Source: Candidatus Bathyarchaeota archaeon
GTDB lineage: Archaea; Thermoproteota; Bathyarchaeia; 40CM-2-53-6
Assembly (NCBI GenBank): GCA_005883075.1
Contig: VBAX01000052.1
Coordinates: 1-49,354 of the forward strand
Reading direction: 5' to 3'
DNA: 49,354 bases
Under the pieces are notes generated by a model, which did not search any database, was not told where the DNA came from, and saw nothing but the letters and a program-made list of their open reading frames with translations. How positions within the stretch are numbered: the stretch's first letter is position 1; every line of letters starts with the position of its first letter. Below, piece by piece: positions 42,108 through 49,354 of this stretch. Made by a program: the position numbers and the translations under genes.

Positions 42108-43085
42108 TTGGTCGCCGCGTCCGGCGTTACTATCGTGATGGACCCCGTCACCCTTCGGAGAGTTCCGCAGACTGCTAGGGTTCTCGTCTCTCATGCTCAC
42201 AGCGATCATACTCGCGGGTTTGGACACAAGGGGCTCAAGCAGTCAACAGTCGAGACGAGAGATATTCACACCGCTCTGAACACGCACAGGATTTCCAATT
42301 TCGCTGCGATCGACCTGGACCGCAAGATCTCGGTTGATGGCGTCGAGATCAGAGCGCTAAACGCGGGACATATGTTAGGGTCTGCCCAGTTTCTTGTCCA
42401 CACACCGGCGACCTCGATCTTGTACACTGGAGACATTAACTGCGTTGATACTTTGACGACAAAAGCGGCCGAGCCTCACAGGTGTGACGTTCTCGTTATC
42501 GAGGCGACCTACGGATCGCCGGTCTACCGTTTTCCATCTCGCGAGACGATCTACGCCGGTGTCGTTGAGTGGGCCGTGGAGATGATAAAGCAGGGTTGCG
42601 TTCCATGTCTACACGTCTACGCTGCAGGCAAGGCGCAGGAGATGGTTCGCCTCTTCAACGTCTACACTCACCTACCTGTCGTTGTTAATCCGCGTCTCGA
42701 TGGGGTGAACGAGGCTTATCGAAAGAGCGGTCATTCGTTGAATTGGCTGGCCTCGGACTCCGCGGATGGGAGAGAAGTCTTGGAGAAGGATCCTTGCGTC
42801 TACATTACCACTCCCGGTGACAGGAGGAGTATTGGTAGGAAGGCGGCGAGGGCTTTTGCCACTGGCTGGGCTCTCTCGTTGAGAGGCCGTAACGCGGCCT
42901 TCCCGTTGAGCAGCCACGCCGATTTCGAGCAGCTAGTATCGTTTATCAAAGCGTGCCAACCCGAGGAGGTGTACATTTTCACCGGGTTTGCTGAGGAGCT
43001 GGGGCGAACGGTCAAGTCTGAGCTTGGACTTAACGCGAAGGCTGTTCCTACGATGAATCAGAGAAAATTGCTCGACGACTACTAG
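42108..43085 (+). CDS. MBL-fold nuclease of the mRNA 3'-processing/exonuclease type
   Basis: The 325-residue protein starts at TTG 42108. Metallo-beta-lactamase motifs are present: VLVSHAHSDHTRGF (HxHxDH, motif 2), LNAGHMLGSAQFLV (motif 3), SILYTGDIN (motif 4 Asp) and VIEATYGSP. Beta-CASP-like elements follow, and PLSSHADFEQLVSFI near the end supplies the final His. Relatives are exonucleases in RNA processing (COG1236-type). It has no KH domains, unlike archaeal CPSF1. Probably acts on RNA in the cytoplasm, with two zinc ions. Confidence 0.85.
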   Translation: MVAASGVTIVMDPVTLRRVPQTARVLVSHAHSDHTRGFGHKGLKQSTVETRDIHTALNTHRISNFAAIDLDRKISVDGVEIRALNAGHMLGSAQFLVHTPATSILYTGDINCVDTLTTKAAEPHRCDVLVIEATYGSPVYRFPSRETIYAGVVEWAVEMIKQGCVPCLHVYAAGKAQEMVRLFNVYTHLPVVVNPRLDGVNEAYRKSGHSLNWLASDSADGREVLEKDPCVYITTPGDRRSIGRKAARAFATGWALSLRGRNAAFPLSSHADFEQLVSFIKACQPEEVYIFTGFAEELGRTVKSELGLNAKAVPTMNQRKLLDDY

Positions 43086-43113
43086 CCTTCTAGTCAGATT
43101 GATTGGGGCTGGG

Positions 43114-43296
43114 TCAGGTAACGGGGAGGAGGAAGTATGCGATAAGGGCGAGAGCTACGAGTCCTACTCCGGATATGACAACTAGTTGGGGGCTCAGTTT
43201 TATTCCTGGGGTATCTTCTTCGAAGAAGCGCAAGAGTCCGGCGCTTGCGGCGGGCATCGGTGCTTCGTCTCGGCGTCTCTTCTCTCGCTTGGTCAA
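43114..43296 (-). CDS. secG: Sec61-beta translocon subunit
   Basis: This 60-residue protein has the archaeal Sec61-beta pattern: a basic start (MTKREKRRRDE), the conserved APMPAASAGLLRFFEEDTPGIKLSP, and one C-terminal membrane helix (VVISGVGLVALALIAYFLL). It is the small accessory subunit of the SecYE channel in the cytoplasmic membrane. The length is typical. It is same-strand with glyA, 57 bp downstream of the glyA stop, and convergent with the MBL gene. Confidence 0.93.
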   Translation of the reverse strand: MTKREKRRRDEAPMPAASAGLLRFFEEDTPGIKLSPQLVVISGVGLVALALIAYFLLPVT

Positions 43297-43353
43297 CTAG
43301 TGTCTCCTGCTTCCTGCGTTTGGGGCGTATGCTCTGTAATAAGTCTGGCGTGG

Positions 43354-44673
43354 CTATCGTAGCTGTATGTACTCGTAGGCGTCTCTCGTTGATTCGAACG
43401 CATAGTGTACTCGTGTGAATCCTTTTCGGAACTCATTGACGATCCTGCCTACCTTCGCTGGATCCTCGCCCTTGACGACAACTCGATGCATCAGCTGGGC
43501 TATTTCTTTCATCTCTGACTCTTTCATTCCTAGTCGCGTGACTTCTGATACGCCGCATCTTATTCCTCCGGGAGCTTCAAAGTGTCTTCCTTCTTTGATG
43601 TCATAGGGTAGAAGGTTGCGGTTGAGGATGATATTGGCATCTTCGAGTTTTTTCTCGATGGTTTTTCCATCGCCGTACTTGGTTATGTCTGCGACCAGAA
43701 GGTGGGATTTCGTAAAACCTTTCTTCTCGCCGAGAACCTTGAACCCTAACTCGTGGAGCGCCTGCGCGAGGGCTTTACTGTTCTTGACGATCTGAGCCGC
43801 GTATTCTCTCCCATAGACCAGCATCTCAGCGAACATTATTGCTTTCCCCGCGAGATGGTGGAGGTGGTGGTTGCTAACGTTGCCAGGGAAGGTTGCTTTT
43901 TTGATCTTCTCCGCGTTTTCTGGATGGGATAGTATCAGTCCGCCTTGTGGTCCGGGCAGTGTCTTGTGTGTGCTGCAGGTCATGGCGTCGACGCCCTCGT
44001 GCATTGGATCCTGGAACTGGTGTCCCGCAACGAGGCCCGCTACATGGGCTGCGTCATAGCAGCATTTGGCTCCATGCTCTTGGAATATGGGAGCAAGTTC
44101 TTTGACAGGGTGCGGGAATGGGAGAACCGAACCACCGAGCATCGCCAACGTTGGCTTCTTACTCTCGGCCGCCAATTTCTTGATCTTCTTCTCAGTCGCG
44201 TCAACATCAATGTTCATCTCTTCCGTGTCGAACGGAAAATATTCGACGTTAAGCCCTCGTACTGAGCCTGCTGTTCCTCCGAACTCTTTCTTTCCCATGC
44301 TGATGTGACCTCCGGCAGGAATCGCCAGCGCCATGATCGTGTCTCCTGGAGTCGTGAACGTGGTGTACGCCACGAGGTTCGCGCATACTCCAGATATTGG
44401 CCGGACATCAGCAAAATCGACCCGGAACAGTTCCTTGGCGAGGTCCATGCAGATCTGTTCTACTTGGTCGATGTATCGGCAGCCGGCGTAGACTCTCTCG
44501 CCTGTCCAGCCTTCTGCGTAGCGATTGCCGAAGTCGGAGAGGATGGCTTCTTTGACTGCGGGGCTGGGAATGTTCTCGCTAGCGATAAGCGGGATGGCTC
44601 CGGAAAACCATTCGTGGTGGGCTTGTAGGAGTTGGAAGACTCGCTGGTAGGATTCCTTTGGCTGTGATAGCAT
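43354..44673 (-). CDS. glyA: Serine hydroxymethyltransferase
   Basis: The 439-residue protein matches SHMT: LIASENIPSPAVKEAILSDFGNRYAEG, GCRYIDQVEQICMDLAKELF, SGVCANLVAYTTF, and MTCSTHKTLPGPQGGLIL with the PLP-binding Lys in STHKT. It interconverts serine and glycine, passing the one-carbon unit to tetrahydrofolate or an archaeal pterin. The C-terminus is complete. The TATA box centred 27 nt before the ATG indicates a leaderless transcript. Confidence 0.95.
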   Translation of the reverse strand: MLSQPKESYQRVFQLLQAHHEWFSGAIPLIASENIPSPAVKEAILSDFGNRYAEGWTGERVYAGCRYIDQVEQICMDLAKELFRVDFADVRPISGVCANLVAYTTFTTPGDTIMALAIPAGGHISMGKKEFGGTAGSVRGLNVEYFPFDTEEMNIDVDATEKKIKKLAAESKKPTLAMLGGSVLPFPHPVKELAPIFQEHGAKCCYDAAHVAGLVAGHQFQDPMHEGVDAMTCSTHKTLPGPQGGLILSHPENAEKIKKATFPGNVSNHHLHHLAGKAIMFAEMLVYGREYAAQIVKNSKALAQALHELGFKVLGEKKGFTKSHLLVADITKYGDGKTIEKKLEDANIILNRNLLPYDIKEGRHFEAPGGIRCGVSEVTRLGMKESEMKEIAQLMHRVVVKGEDPAKVGRIVNEFRKGFTRVHYAFESTRDAYEYIQLR

Positions 44674-44694
44674 GCTGGATGTCTTTTCCTCGTT

Positions 44695-44707
44695 CTTGTA
44701 TAACCTT
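44695..44707 (-). promoter_or_regulatory. TATA box of glyA, leaderless promoter
   Basis: On the minus strand AAGGTTATACAAG is centred 27 nt before the glyA ATG at 44673. The preceding purines fit a BRE. Transcription would begin at or next to the start codon. Confidence 0.6.
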
Positions 44708-44817
44708 TCATGGCCTCTCTTCGTTTGGGCTTCGCTTCTAATGGTCGCTACCTTCCGTGGCGAGTTCGGGCTATCTTTCTGTGAGGCTGCGGTTTTGGGG
44801 AGTAGGCTGTTTATGGG

Positions 44818-45186
44818 TTAGATGTGGATGTGCAGGTTGAGGCTGTCTCTGAGTTTCCTCAGTATCGGCTCGAGGGGGCCTGGTTCGAGGCTGATGGCGA
44901 CTATCTGGTTGTTATGCGGGAAGATGACCAGGTCGACTTTCTGGTATTGTATGGATATGTGTGCGAGTGGTCCGCACTGGTTTTCAAGCTGGGATAAGGT
45001 GTCTAGGATCATTGGTGGGACGCTTCCCATGAATTTCCGGTCGTAGGTTTCGGGGGTGAGGCTCATCACGTTGGAACGCATTCGTGATTCTAGGAGTTTG
45101 CTGTTCCGGTCCAGAAGGGCGACGTAGCGGATTCGTGAGTCTAGGGCGAACAGTTCGTCGACGAGTCGTGTTTGGGGCCTGCTCAA
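44818..45186 (-). CDS. Roadblock/profilin-like protein (DUF6659-like)
   Basis: The 122-residue protein has an N-terminal helix, then IRYVALLDRNSKLLESRMR, and a central region with TYDRKFMGSVPPMILDTLSQLENQCG. It ends with YQKVDLVIFPHNNQIVAISLEPG and a final helix. The strand-helix order and the KVDLVIFPxxNxIVxISLEP strand pair match small roadblock-like proteins I associate with thaumarchaeal genomes. Their role is unknown, though the fold is often a GTPase or signalling partner. Single domain, cytoplasmic. Confidence 0.65.
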   Translation of the reverse strand: MSRPQTRLVDELFALDSRIRYVALLDRNSKLLESRMRSNVMSLTPETYDRKFMGSVPPMILDTLSQLENQCGPLAHISIQYQKVDLVIFPHNNQIVAISLEPGPLEPILRKLRDSLNLHIHI

Positions 45187-45550
45187 GCTAGGATCATTCG
45201 CTTCTCCGCCATGCCCGCTAAAGAAATGCTTTCGCCTTACCTAAGACTAGCCAAACTGGAATTGGATATCGCACCGGTTTCATTGCGAGGTTTTGCCTTT
45301 TCTCGACGGGTAGTATCTTCGGAGAAGTACGAAGACGGAGGCAATCCATTGTTTTTGGGCTTGGGGGATTGCTCTCTTGCGTCGCGAGGTGCGCTCTGCA
45401 AGACCGCCCCTTTTTAGAGGAGAAAATTTTCTGTATGGCAGCGATTATGGGCGAGACAGGCGATTCAGGGCACAGTCCAGGCTTGGATCAGATGGCGTTT
45501 TTAACGAGTCGTCAAGAACGGTTTGCTATGCAATTAAGGGGACGGCTTCC

Positions 45551-45580
45551 AGATTCGAGATCAGGGCTGATAACGGGCGA
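45551..45580 (+). repeat. Direct repeat, copy 1
   Basis: Thirty bases beginning AGATTCGAGATCAGGG and ending GGGCGA; copy 2 lies 242 bp downstream with four mismatches in the middle. Confidence 0.6.
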
Positions 45581-45792
45581 TTTCGCAAACCGTAAGGTTT
45601 CCCAAACCGCTTTTGTGTCGCGGGACGAAAATCACAAGAGGGTCATTTTTTTCGCGACCCGTTTGCTGTCCGAACCCGATTTGCGTTTGTTTCTTTGAGA
45701 CAGGCATGTTATCGGCATGTCCTGGCTTTTTCGATCCCCGTGTTTTCCCTTGGGATGAGCGTGGAAAGTCCCGTTCTAGAAATCGCGTGCTT

Positions 45793-45822
45793 AGATTCGA
45801 GATCAGGGTTGATTCTGGGCGA
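45793..45822 (+). repeat. Direct repeat, copy 2
   Basis: Same 30-bp unit as at 45551; the first 16 bases are identical and the end GGGCGA is conserved. Confidence 0.6.
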
Positions 45823-46007
45823 ATCTCACAGAGATTTTTTAGATATTGTTGGATCCTTGATCATCTCGACCAGGGGAGTGGCGAGGTCTCGCTTCGAGAG
45901 TAGCATGTTCTGGGAATCATGGCTGGAATATCCGGTTGTGAGTTCGAGATCTTCGGCCGGAGTTTATATTCCGGTTTTTCTGATCTTCCGGAAAAATACT
46001 GCTTGTT

Positions 46008-47459
46008 GTGGGTCTGTTTCTCTTGGAATACAAGTGGGTTGTTCTGACGGTCACTACCGTCGGAATTTTCATGGCGACCCTTGACTCCAGCATTGTCGTG
46101 GTTGGGCTCCCACAGGTCGTGTCTGATCTGAAAACCAACCTGGTCGTCGGCGTCTGGATTATCACAATCTACCGTCTCATGATCACAGTTCTCCTTGTCG
46201 GGATCGGTCGGTGGGCCGACATGCACGGGCGGGTCCGGCTCTACAACATGGGCTTCGCAATCTTCACCATCGGCTCCCTCCTTTCAGGTCTTTCTCCCAC
46301 GGCTGAGGCTCTTCTCGCCTTCCGGCTTGTTCAAGGCATTGGAGCAGCTCTGCTATTCGTCAATAGCGTCGCGATCGTCACGGACGCCTTCTCCGGCAAA
46401 GATCTTGGAAAAGGAATCGGGATAAACCAAGTGGCCATAAACGCCGGGACGATCACGGGGTACACTCTGAGCGGAGTCCTTATCCAGCTCTTCACCTGGC
46501 GTTCCATATTTCTAGTAAACGTTCCAATAGGGATCTTCGGAACCTACTGGTCTAGAAAGCGACTGAAGGAGATTTCGCGGCCGGCAGTCGGAGAGAGGTT
46601 TGACGCAGCAGGAGCCATTACATTCTCAATCGCCATTACTCTCTTACTCTTGGGTCTCACCCTCGGTAGCCTTACGGACTTTGCTAACCAAGCCGTGGTC
46701 ACTGCTAGCATTCTCTGCTTTGCTATTTTCATCATGATCGAGAGAAGAGCTAGGTATCCGGCACTAGACCTGTCCCTGTTCAAGATCAGACTGTTCACTG
46801 CAGGAAACATTGCCAACCTCCTTAGCGGACTGGCGTTCGCGGCACTAGCTTTCGTCATGACACTTTACTTCCAACTGGTTAGGGGGTATGATCCACTTCA
46901 CGCGGGGATATTTCTCATCCCTCTAGATGTGACGCTGATTCTTGTCGGGCCAGTTAGCGGTTGGCTCTCCGACAAATGGGGTGCGAGAGGGTTAAGCACA
47001 TTGGGGTTGCTCGTCGCCTCTGCCGGCTTCTTCTTTCTCTCCGAATTCGATCTGAACACGCCGTATCCTCAGATTGCGCTTTGGCTGGCGCTTGTCGGAT
47101 TTGGTATCGGCCTTTTCCGTAGTCCTAACGCGAGTTCGGTAATGGGGTCTGTTCCGGGTTCCAAGAGAGGAATCTCGTCAGGGGTCCGAGCCACGATCAT
47201 CAACACTAGTATCGTCGCCAGCATTCCCCTAGTCTTGGCGCTTATGACCGCGGACGTTCCATATTCCAAGCTTGTGAACTTGGCAAACGTAGGTCTAGGA
47301 GGAGTCACCCAGCTCGCCAGCGGGGAAGTGGGAACCTTCCTCGCCGGACTGCAGCACTCTCTGATTGTACTATCGTTCCTGATCCTCGGATCGGCAATAT
47401 TCTCGTTTCTTCGCGGACCGAGGACAGAATCAGAGGAATCTGCACTTCATCAAGCGTAG
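46008..47459 (+). CDS. MFS exporter, DHA2 (14-helix) type
   Basis: The 483-residue membrane protein starts at GTG 46008. Motifs of the EmrB/QacA group are visible: VGIFMATLDSSIVVVGLPQV in helix 1 (motif D1), GRWADMHGRVRLYNMGFAIFTIG (motif A), and FRLVQGIGAALLFVNSVAIV (motif B region). GTITGYTLSGVLIQLFTWRSIFLVNVPIG is motif C with its WRSIFLVNxPIG end. Fourteen hydrophobic segments are expected. It would expel drugs or toxic small molecules with proton import. Its TAG (47457-47459) directly abuts the encoded CCA end of the convergent tRNA-Thr gene. Confidence 0.9.
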   Translation: MGLFLLEYKWVVLTVTTVGIFMATLDSSIVVVGLPQVVSDLKTNLVVGVWIITIYRLMITVLLVGIGRWADMHGRVRLYNMGFAIFTIGSLLSGLSPTAEALLAFRLVQGIGAALLFVNSVAIVTDAFSGKDLGKGIGINQVAINAGTITGYTLSGVLIQLFTWRSIFLVNVPIGIFGTYWSRKRLKEISRPAVGERFDAAGAITFSIAITLLLLGLTLGSLTDFANQAVVTASILCFAIFIMIERRARYPALDLSLFKIRLFTAGNIANLLSGLAFAALAFVMTLYFQLVRGYDPLHAGIFLIPLDVTLILVGPVSGWLSDKWGARGLSTLGLLVASAGFFFLSEFDLNTPYPQIALWLALVGFGIGLFRSPNASSVMGSVPGSKRGISSGVRATIINTSIVASIPLVLALMTADVPYSKLVNLANVGLGGVTQLASGEVGTFLAGLQHSLIVLSFLILGSAIFSFLRGPRTESEESALHQA

Positions 47460-47545
47460 TGGAGCCCCGGATGGGGGTTGAACCCATGACCTACGGCTTT
47501 TTTGGCTTTTACAAAGCCGTCGCTCTACCACTGAGCTACCGGGGC
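47460..47545 (-). tRNA. tRNA-Thr (anticodon UGU) with an 11-nt intron
   Basis: The acceptor GCCCCGG (47545-47539) pairs with CCGGGGC (47470-47464). The discriminator is U at 47463, usual for archaeal tRNA-Thr, with CCA encoded at 47462-47460. D arm GCTC-AGTGGTA-GAGC, anticodon stem ACGGC/GCCGT, loop TTTGTAA after splicing, variable AGGTC, T arm ATGGG-TTCAACC-CCCAT. The mature length is 72 nt to position 73. The 11-nt intron (47509-47499) sits at 37/38. A TATA-like TTTTATC (minus strand) is centred about 34 nt upstream. Confidence 0.92.
47499..47509 (-). other. 11-nt intron of tRNA-Thr
   Basis: A minimal bulge-helix-bulge: central helix TTTG/CAAA, bulges TAA (cut TA^A) and AAA (cut AA^A), and only a four-base AAGC loop joining the central helix strands. 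The intron is AAAGCCAAAAA. There is no inner helix, which makes it about as short as such an intron can be. Confidence 0.8.
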
Positions 47546-47602
47546 GAGCATCGAACCGTGTCGGAATCTATCTCAGATAAAATCTCTCGGCACGCCCGCG
47601 TT

Positions 47603-48841
47603 CTAGGCGATCGGGTTTGCCATGCGCATTCTGGTGGCCGCTCGGACAAGCGCGTCTACTCCGGGGAGATTTTGACCGGACAGGAGGGAGAGCATTGCAC
47701 CGCCAGCCGTGCTGACATGGCTGAACTTTTCTTCTATGCCATGGATAGATGCAAGGCCGACCAAGTGTCCTCCTCCAATGACTGTGTAGCCGTTGCTTTC
47801 GGCCATCGATTCCAGCAGTTCCTTTGTTCCCTTGTCAAATCCGTTTCTCTCAAAGACCCCTAGTGGTCCGTTGGCAACGGTCGTGGCAGCCCCCTTCACG
47901 ATATTAGAGTATTTCTCCAGGGTCTTAGAGCCGATGTCAAGCGCCTCTTGTTCAATGCGAGTCGATGTGACTGGACGGTCGATTCTCTTCCCCTGCTTGT
48001 CCTCGTAAGCTAAGTCCAACGGGACCTCGATATGATCTCGGTACTTCTCAGTCAGGTCTTTGGCTCGGTCGAGGAATTGTTTGAAGTCGCGTATTTCTCC
48101 ATCATCGATCTTTGTCTCTACCTGCCGGGCTCGTAGAAACAGTTTTGCCGGCACTCCCCCTAACAGGACCTTGTCTGCTTTTTCTCGTGCCAGTATGTTT
48201 TCGATGACCGGGATCTTGTCTTCGACCTTTGCTCCGCCTAGAGAGTAGACGCATGGTCTCTTTGGTTCTTCGAGGAGAGTTGAGACCGCGTCTAGTTCTT
48301 TCTCCATCAGGCGGCCGGCTGCGCTCGGCAGTAATTCTGGCAGGCCTGCGATGGAGGGTTGTGATCTGTGGGCTGTTGCGAACGCGTCGTCCACATATAG
48401 GTCGAAGAGGGGTGCTAATCGTCGGACAAAATGCGTCTTGACCAGTTTCTCGCGCTTGTCGTCGATGTTTTCCTCGGCGCAGAATCTGAGGTTATCGAGG
48501 ACTAGGATCTCGCCTTGTTGGACCTTGTTGATTTTCTCGAGGGCGTGAGGTCCGATGACGTCGTCTACAAACTTGATGTTTTGGGAGCAGTATTGGGCTA
48601 GGAGGTTTGCGTGAGGTTCGAGAGATGTGAAGTCGTCTTTTCCGGGGCGGCTCTGGTGGGAGCCGAGTACTACGCGAGCCTCATCTAGCTCGGATAGAGT
48701 CTTGGAGATAGCCTTGATTCGTGTATCATCTAGGATCTGGTGTGTGGAAGGATCTAGAGGGACGTTAATGTCCACTCTGAGGAAGACCCGTTTGTCCCTC
48801 GTTTCAACATCGTCAAGAGTTAGAAAATCGTATTTTTTCAG
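47603..48841 (-). CDS. pgk: Phosphoglycerate kinase, apparent CTG start
   Basis: The track begins at GTG 48775 (VDINVPLDPSTHQ), inside the conserved N-terminal RVDxNVP motif. The frame stays open upstream as LKKYDFLTLDDVETRDKRVFLRVDINVP, a normal PGK N-terminus, until a stop about 33 nt further on. No ATG, GTG or TTG lies in that part; the first base triplet fitting the family is CTG 48841, with GAGG 8 nt before it. That gives 412 residues. Other motifs are LGSHQSRPGK, LDNLRFCAEEN, VDDAFATAHRSQPS, GGAKVEDKIPVIENIL, NGPLGVFE and GGGHLVGL. It transfers phosphate between 1,3-bisphosphoglycerate and ADP in glycolysis or gluconeogenesis. Confidence 0.93.
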   Translation of the reverse strand: MKKYDFLTLDDVETRDKRVFLRVDINVPLDPSTHQILDDTRIKAISKTLSELDEARVVLGSHQSRPGKDDFTSLEPHANLLAQYCSQNIKFVDDVIGPHALEKINKVQQGEILVLDNLRFCAEENIDDKREKLVKTHFVRRLAPLFDLYVDDAFATAHRSQPSIAGLPELLPSAAGRLMEKELDAVSTLLEEPKRPCVYSLGGAKVEDKIPVIENILAREKADKVLLGGVPAKLFLRARQVETKIDDGEIRDFKQFLDRAKDLTEKYRDHIEVPLDLAYEDKQGKRIDRPVTSTRIEQEALDIGSKTLEKYSNIVKGAATTVANGPLGVFERNGFDKGTKELLESMAESNGYTVIGGGHLVGLASIHGIEEKFSHVSTAGGAMLSLLSGQNLPGVDALVRAATRMRMANPIA

Positions 48842-48885
48842 TTGAGAATCCTCTTGGCGACGTCAAGGCCGGGTTCGGGGTCTTG

Positions 48886-48892
48886 TTTAATG
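48886..48892 (-). promoter_or_regulatory. TATA-like box upstream of pgk
   Basis: CATTAAACA on the minus strand lies about 48 nt before CTG 48841. A start site near 48863 would leave a leader of about 20 nt that includes the GAGG ribosome-binding site and no ATG. Confidence 0.4.
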
Positions 48893-48969
48893 ATTTGTCA
48901 GAAATTCCAAACCGTTCATATTCGGTGCTCTCACTGGCTTAGGTAGCTTAGGTCCTATGTCTCCGACTC

Positions 48970-49131
48970 GTGCCTGATCTAAAGTTAGTGAAGCAGAACT
49001 ATTCCCCATCAGAAGAAGTCTTGGAGCTTCTTGTTGCATTCCGAAAAATGGTCAATGTGTGGCTGGGAATCGGACTTGCTGAAGGAGTTTCATTACTCAA
49101 AAGGCTCTCGCTGCTCTCTAAGGTGTTGTAA
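48970..49131 (+). pseudogene. Possible remnant of a TnpB/OrfB-like transposase N-terminus
   Basis: GTG 48970 opens a 53-codon frame (VPDLKLVKQNYSPSEEVLELL, then VAFRKMVNVWLGIGLAEGVS and LKRLSLLSKVL). Its pattern of a helix with FRxMVNxWLxIGLxxxVxxLKxLS resembles the first helical part of archaeal IS605 OrfB/TnpB proteins, where this segment precedes the zinc-ribbon and RuvC-like nuclease parts. A stop follows at 49129-49131 and no continuation is seen in other frames nearby. No terminal hairpins were found. It may be a decayed insertion fragment or an unrelated small protein. Confidence 0.3.
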
Positions 49132-49136
49132 TAACA

Positions 49137-49354
49137 GTGGGTTACTCGGCTCTATTCGCTACGGATGACCATCTGCATCCAGCACTGGACGAGAACAGGC
49201 GGACCCGCATTCTACTTTCAAGAAGAGTCAGCTCATACTACGAATTCGCCGACGTTATTCTACATCTGAAGAACACTTCGGCGGTTCGGCAAACAATGGA
49301 CTCTACTGGGATCATTGCCTCGGCGTGTTATCTTCTTGGTTGGTTTCTCGGCGA
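49137..49354 (+). CDS. Partial uncharacterised ORF at the right edge
   Basis: An open frame from GTG 49137 runs to the window end without a stop (72 codons: VGYSALFATDDHLHPALDEN, then RRTRILLSRRVSSYYEFADV). Four short upstream codons are also open. It has no recognised motif and may be the start of a gene or chance. The other strand is closed by stops here. Confidence 0.3.
   Translation, partial: MGYSALFATDDHLHPALDENRRTRILLSRRVSSYYEFADVILHLKNTSAVRQTMDSTGIIASACYLLGWFLG

Larger units (their letters stand above)
45187..46007. other. Gene-poor interval with direct repeats and alternative hairpins
   Basis: The listed ORFs here (45172, 45369, 45695) lack conserved features and change composition along their length, so I treat them as chance. 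The interval contains two copies of a 30-bp repeat starting AGATTCGAGATCAGGG (45551-45580 and 45793-45822, about 26 of 30 matching). It also has an AAACC-GTAA-GGTTT-CCC-AAACC arrangement (45587-45608) where the middle arm can pair with either neighbour, and a GGGTC/GACCC stem around a T7 run near 45640-45660. It may be a long leader or a decayed element upstream of the MFS gene. Confidence 0.4.

Noticed and set aside
45172-46084. Three overlapping plus-strand ORFs (81, 109 and 129 residues)
   Set aside because: They share only the peptide from the DNA repeat, lack folds or motifs, and the last overlaps the MFS start.
1-49354. CRISPR array, rRNA, integrase or intact insertion sequence
   Set aside because: No regularly spaced repeats, rRNA core sequences, recombinase motifs or terminal inverted repeats were seen on either strand.

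Overview
This window comes from an archaeon. It carries A-type ATPase subunits A, B and D, the chromatin protein Alba, the Sec61-beta translocon subunit, an Lhr-type helicase with its partner phosphoesterase, an RPA-like ssDNA-binding protein, an archaeal MBL-fold RNA-processing nuclease homologue, and two tRNA genes with bulge-helix-bulge introns. A roadblock-like protein of a type I associate with thaumarchaea, many Ig-like secreted proteins, moderately high G+C and a tRNA intron outside the anticodon loop all fit a non-thermophilic member of the Nitrososphaeria/Bathyarchaeia side of the TACK group. That placement is inference; no rRNA is present. Several genes start with GTG or TTG, one apparently with CTG, and TATA-like boxes often sit about 26 nt before the start codon, as in leaderless archaeal transcription.

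Layout. 1-6.4 kb: two adjacent ThyX-family genes (one degenerate, one cut by the window edge), a Cys-rich zinc-ribbon protein, a membrane-anchored surface protein and an MMPL exporter with a TetR-like operator upstream. 6.5-9.8 kb: an unknown protein, a CPA2-type cation/proton antiporter, small membrane proteins and an SRPBCC protein. 9.8-13.7 kb: ATPase A-B-D operon. 13.8-20.4 kb: a LOG-like protein, then an accessory stretch with two divergent ribbon-helix-helix (RHH) paralogues, a cassette of four tiny genes, and two tandem paralogous secreted Ig-repeat proteins. 20.6-29.2 kb: metabolic, membrane and secreted singletons (Gfo/Idh/MocA oxidoreductase, terpenoid-cyclase-like toroid, a frameshifted GNAT gene, a CDF-like transporter with a Cys-rich head, a cupredoxin protein lacking two copper ligands, a BNR/sialidase-like protein). 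29.2-29.9 kb: a gene-poor stretch with a run of perfect hairpins and a 27-residue membrane microprotein. 31.15-31.3 kb: tRNA-Pro(UGG) with two introns.

31.5-38 kb is a nucleic-acid maintenance neighbourhood: zinc-finger protein, phosphoesterase, divergent SWIM protein, a 49-residue membrane protein, Lhr helicase, RPA and a thioredoxin. 38.1-45.2 kb: a UbiA-like membrane protein, class III aminotransferase, Alba, an Sm-like protein, the MBL nuclease, Sec61-beta, GlyA and the roadblock-like protein. 45.2-49.35 kb: a noncoding stretch with direct repeats and alternative hairpins, an MFS exporter, tRNA-Thr(UGU) with an 11-nt intron, phosphoglycerate kinase with a probable CTG start, a TnpB-like remnant and a partial ORF.

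No CRISPR array, rRNA, intact insertion sequence, prophage or integrase was seen. No single obvious new defence or metabolic system stands out. The best leads are the paired RHH genes with their shared unknown C-terminal domain, the tiny-gene cassette beside them, the hairpin array near 29.5 kb, and the unusual decoding features (doubly interrupted tRNA-Pro, very short tRNA-Thr intron, CTG start).
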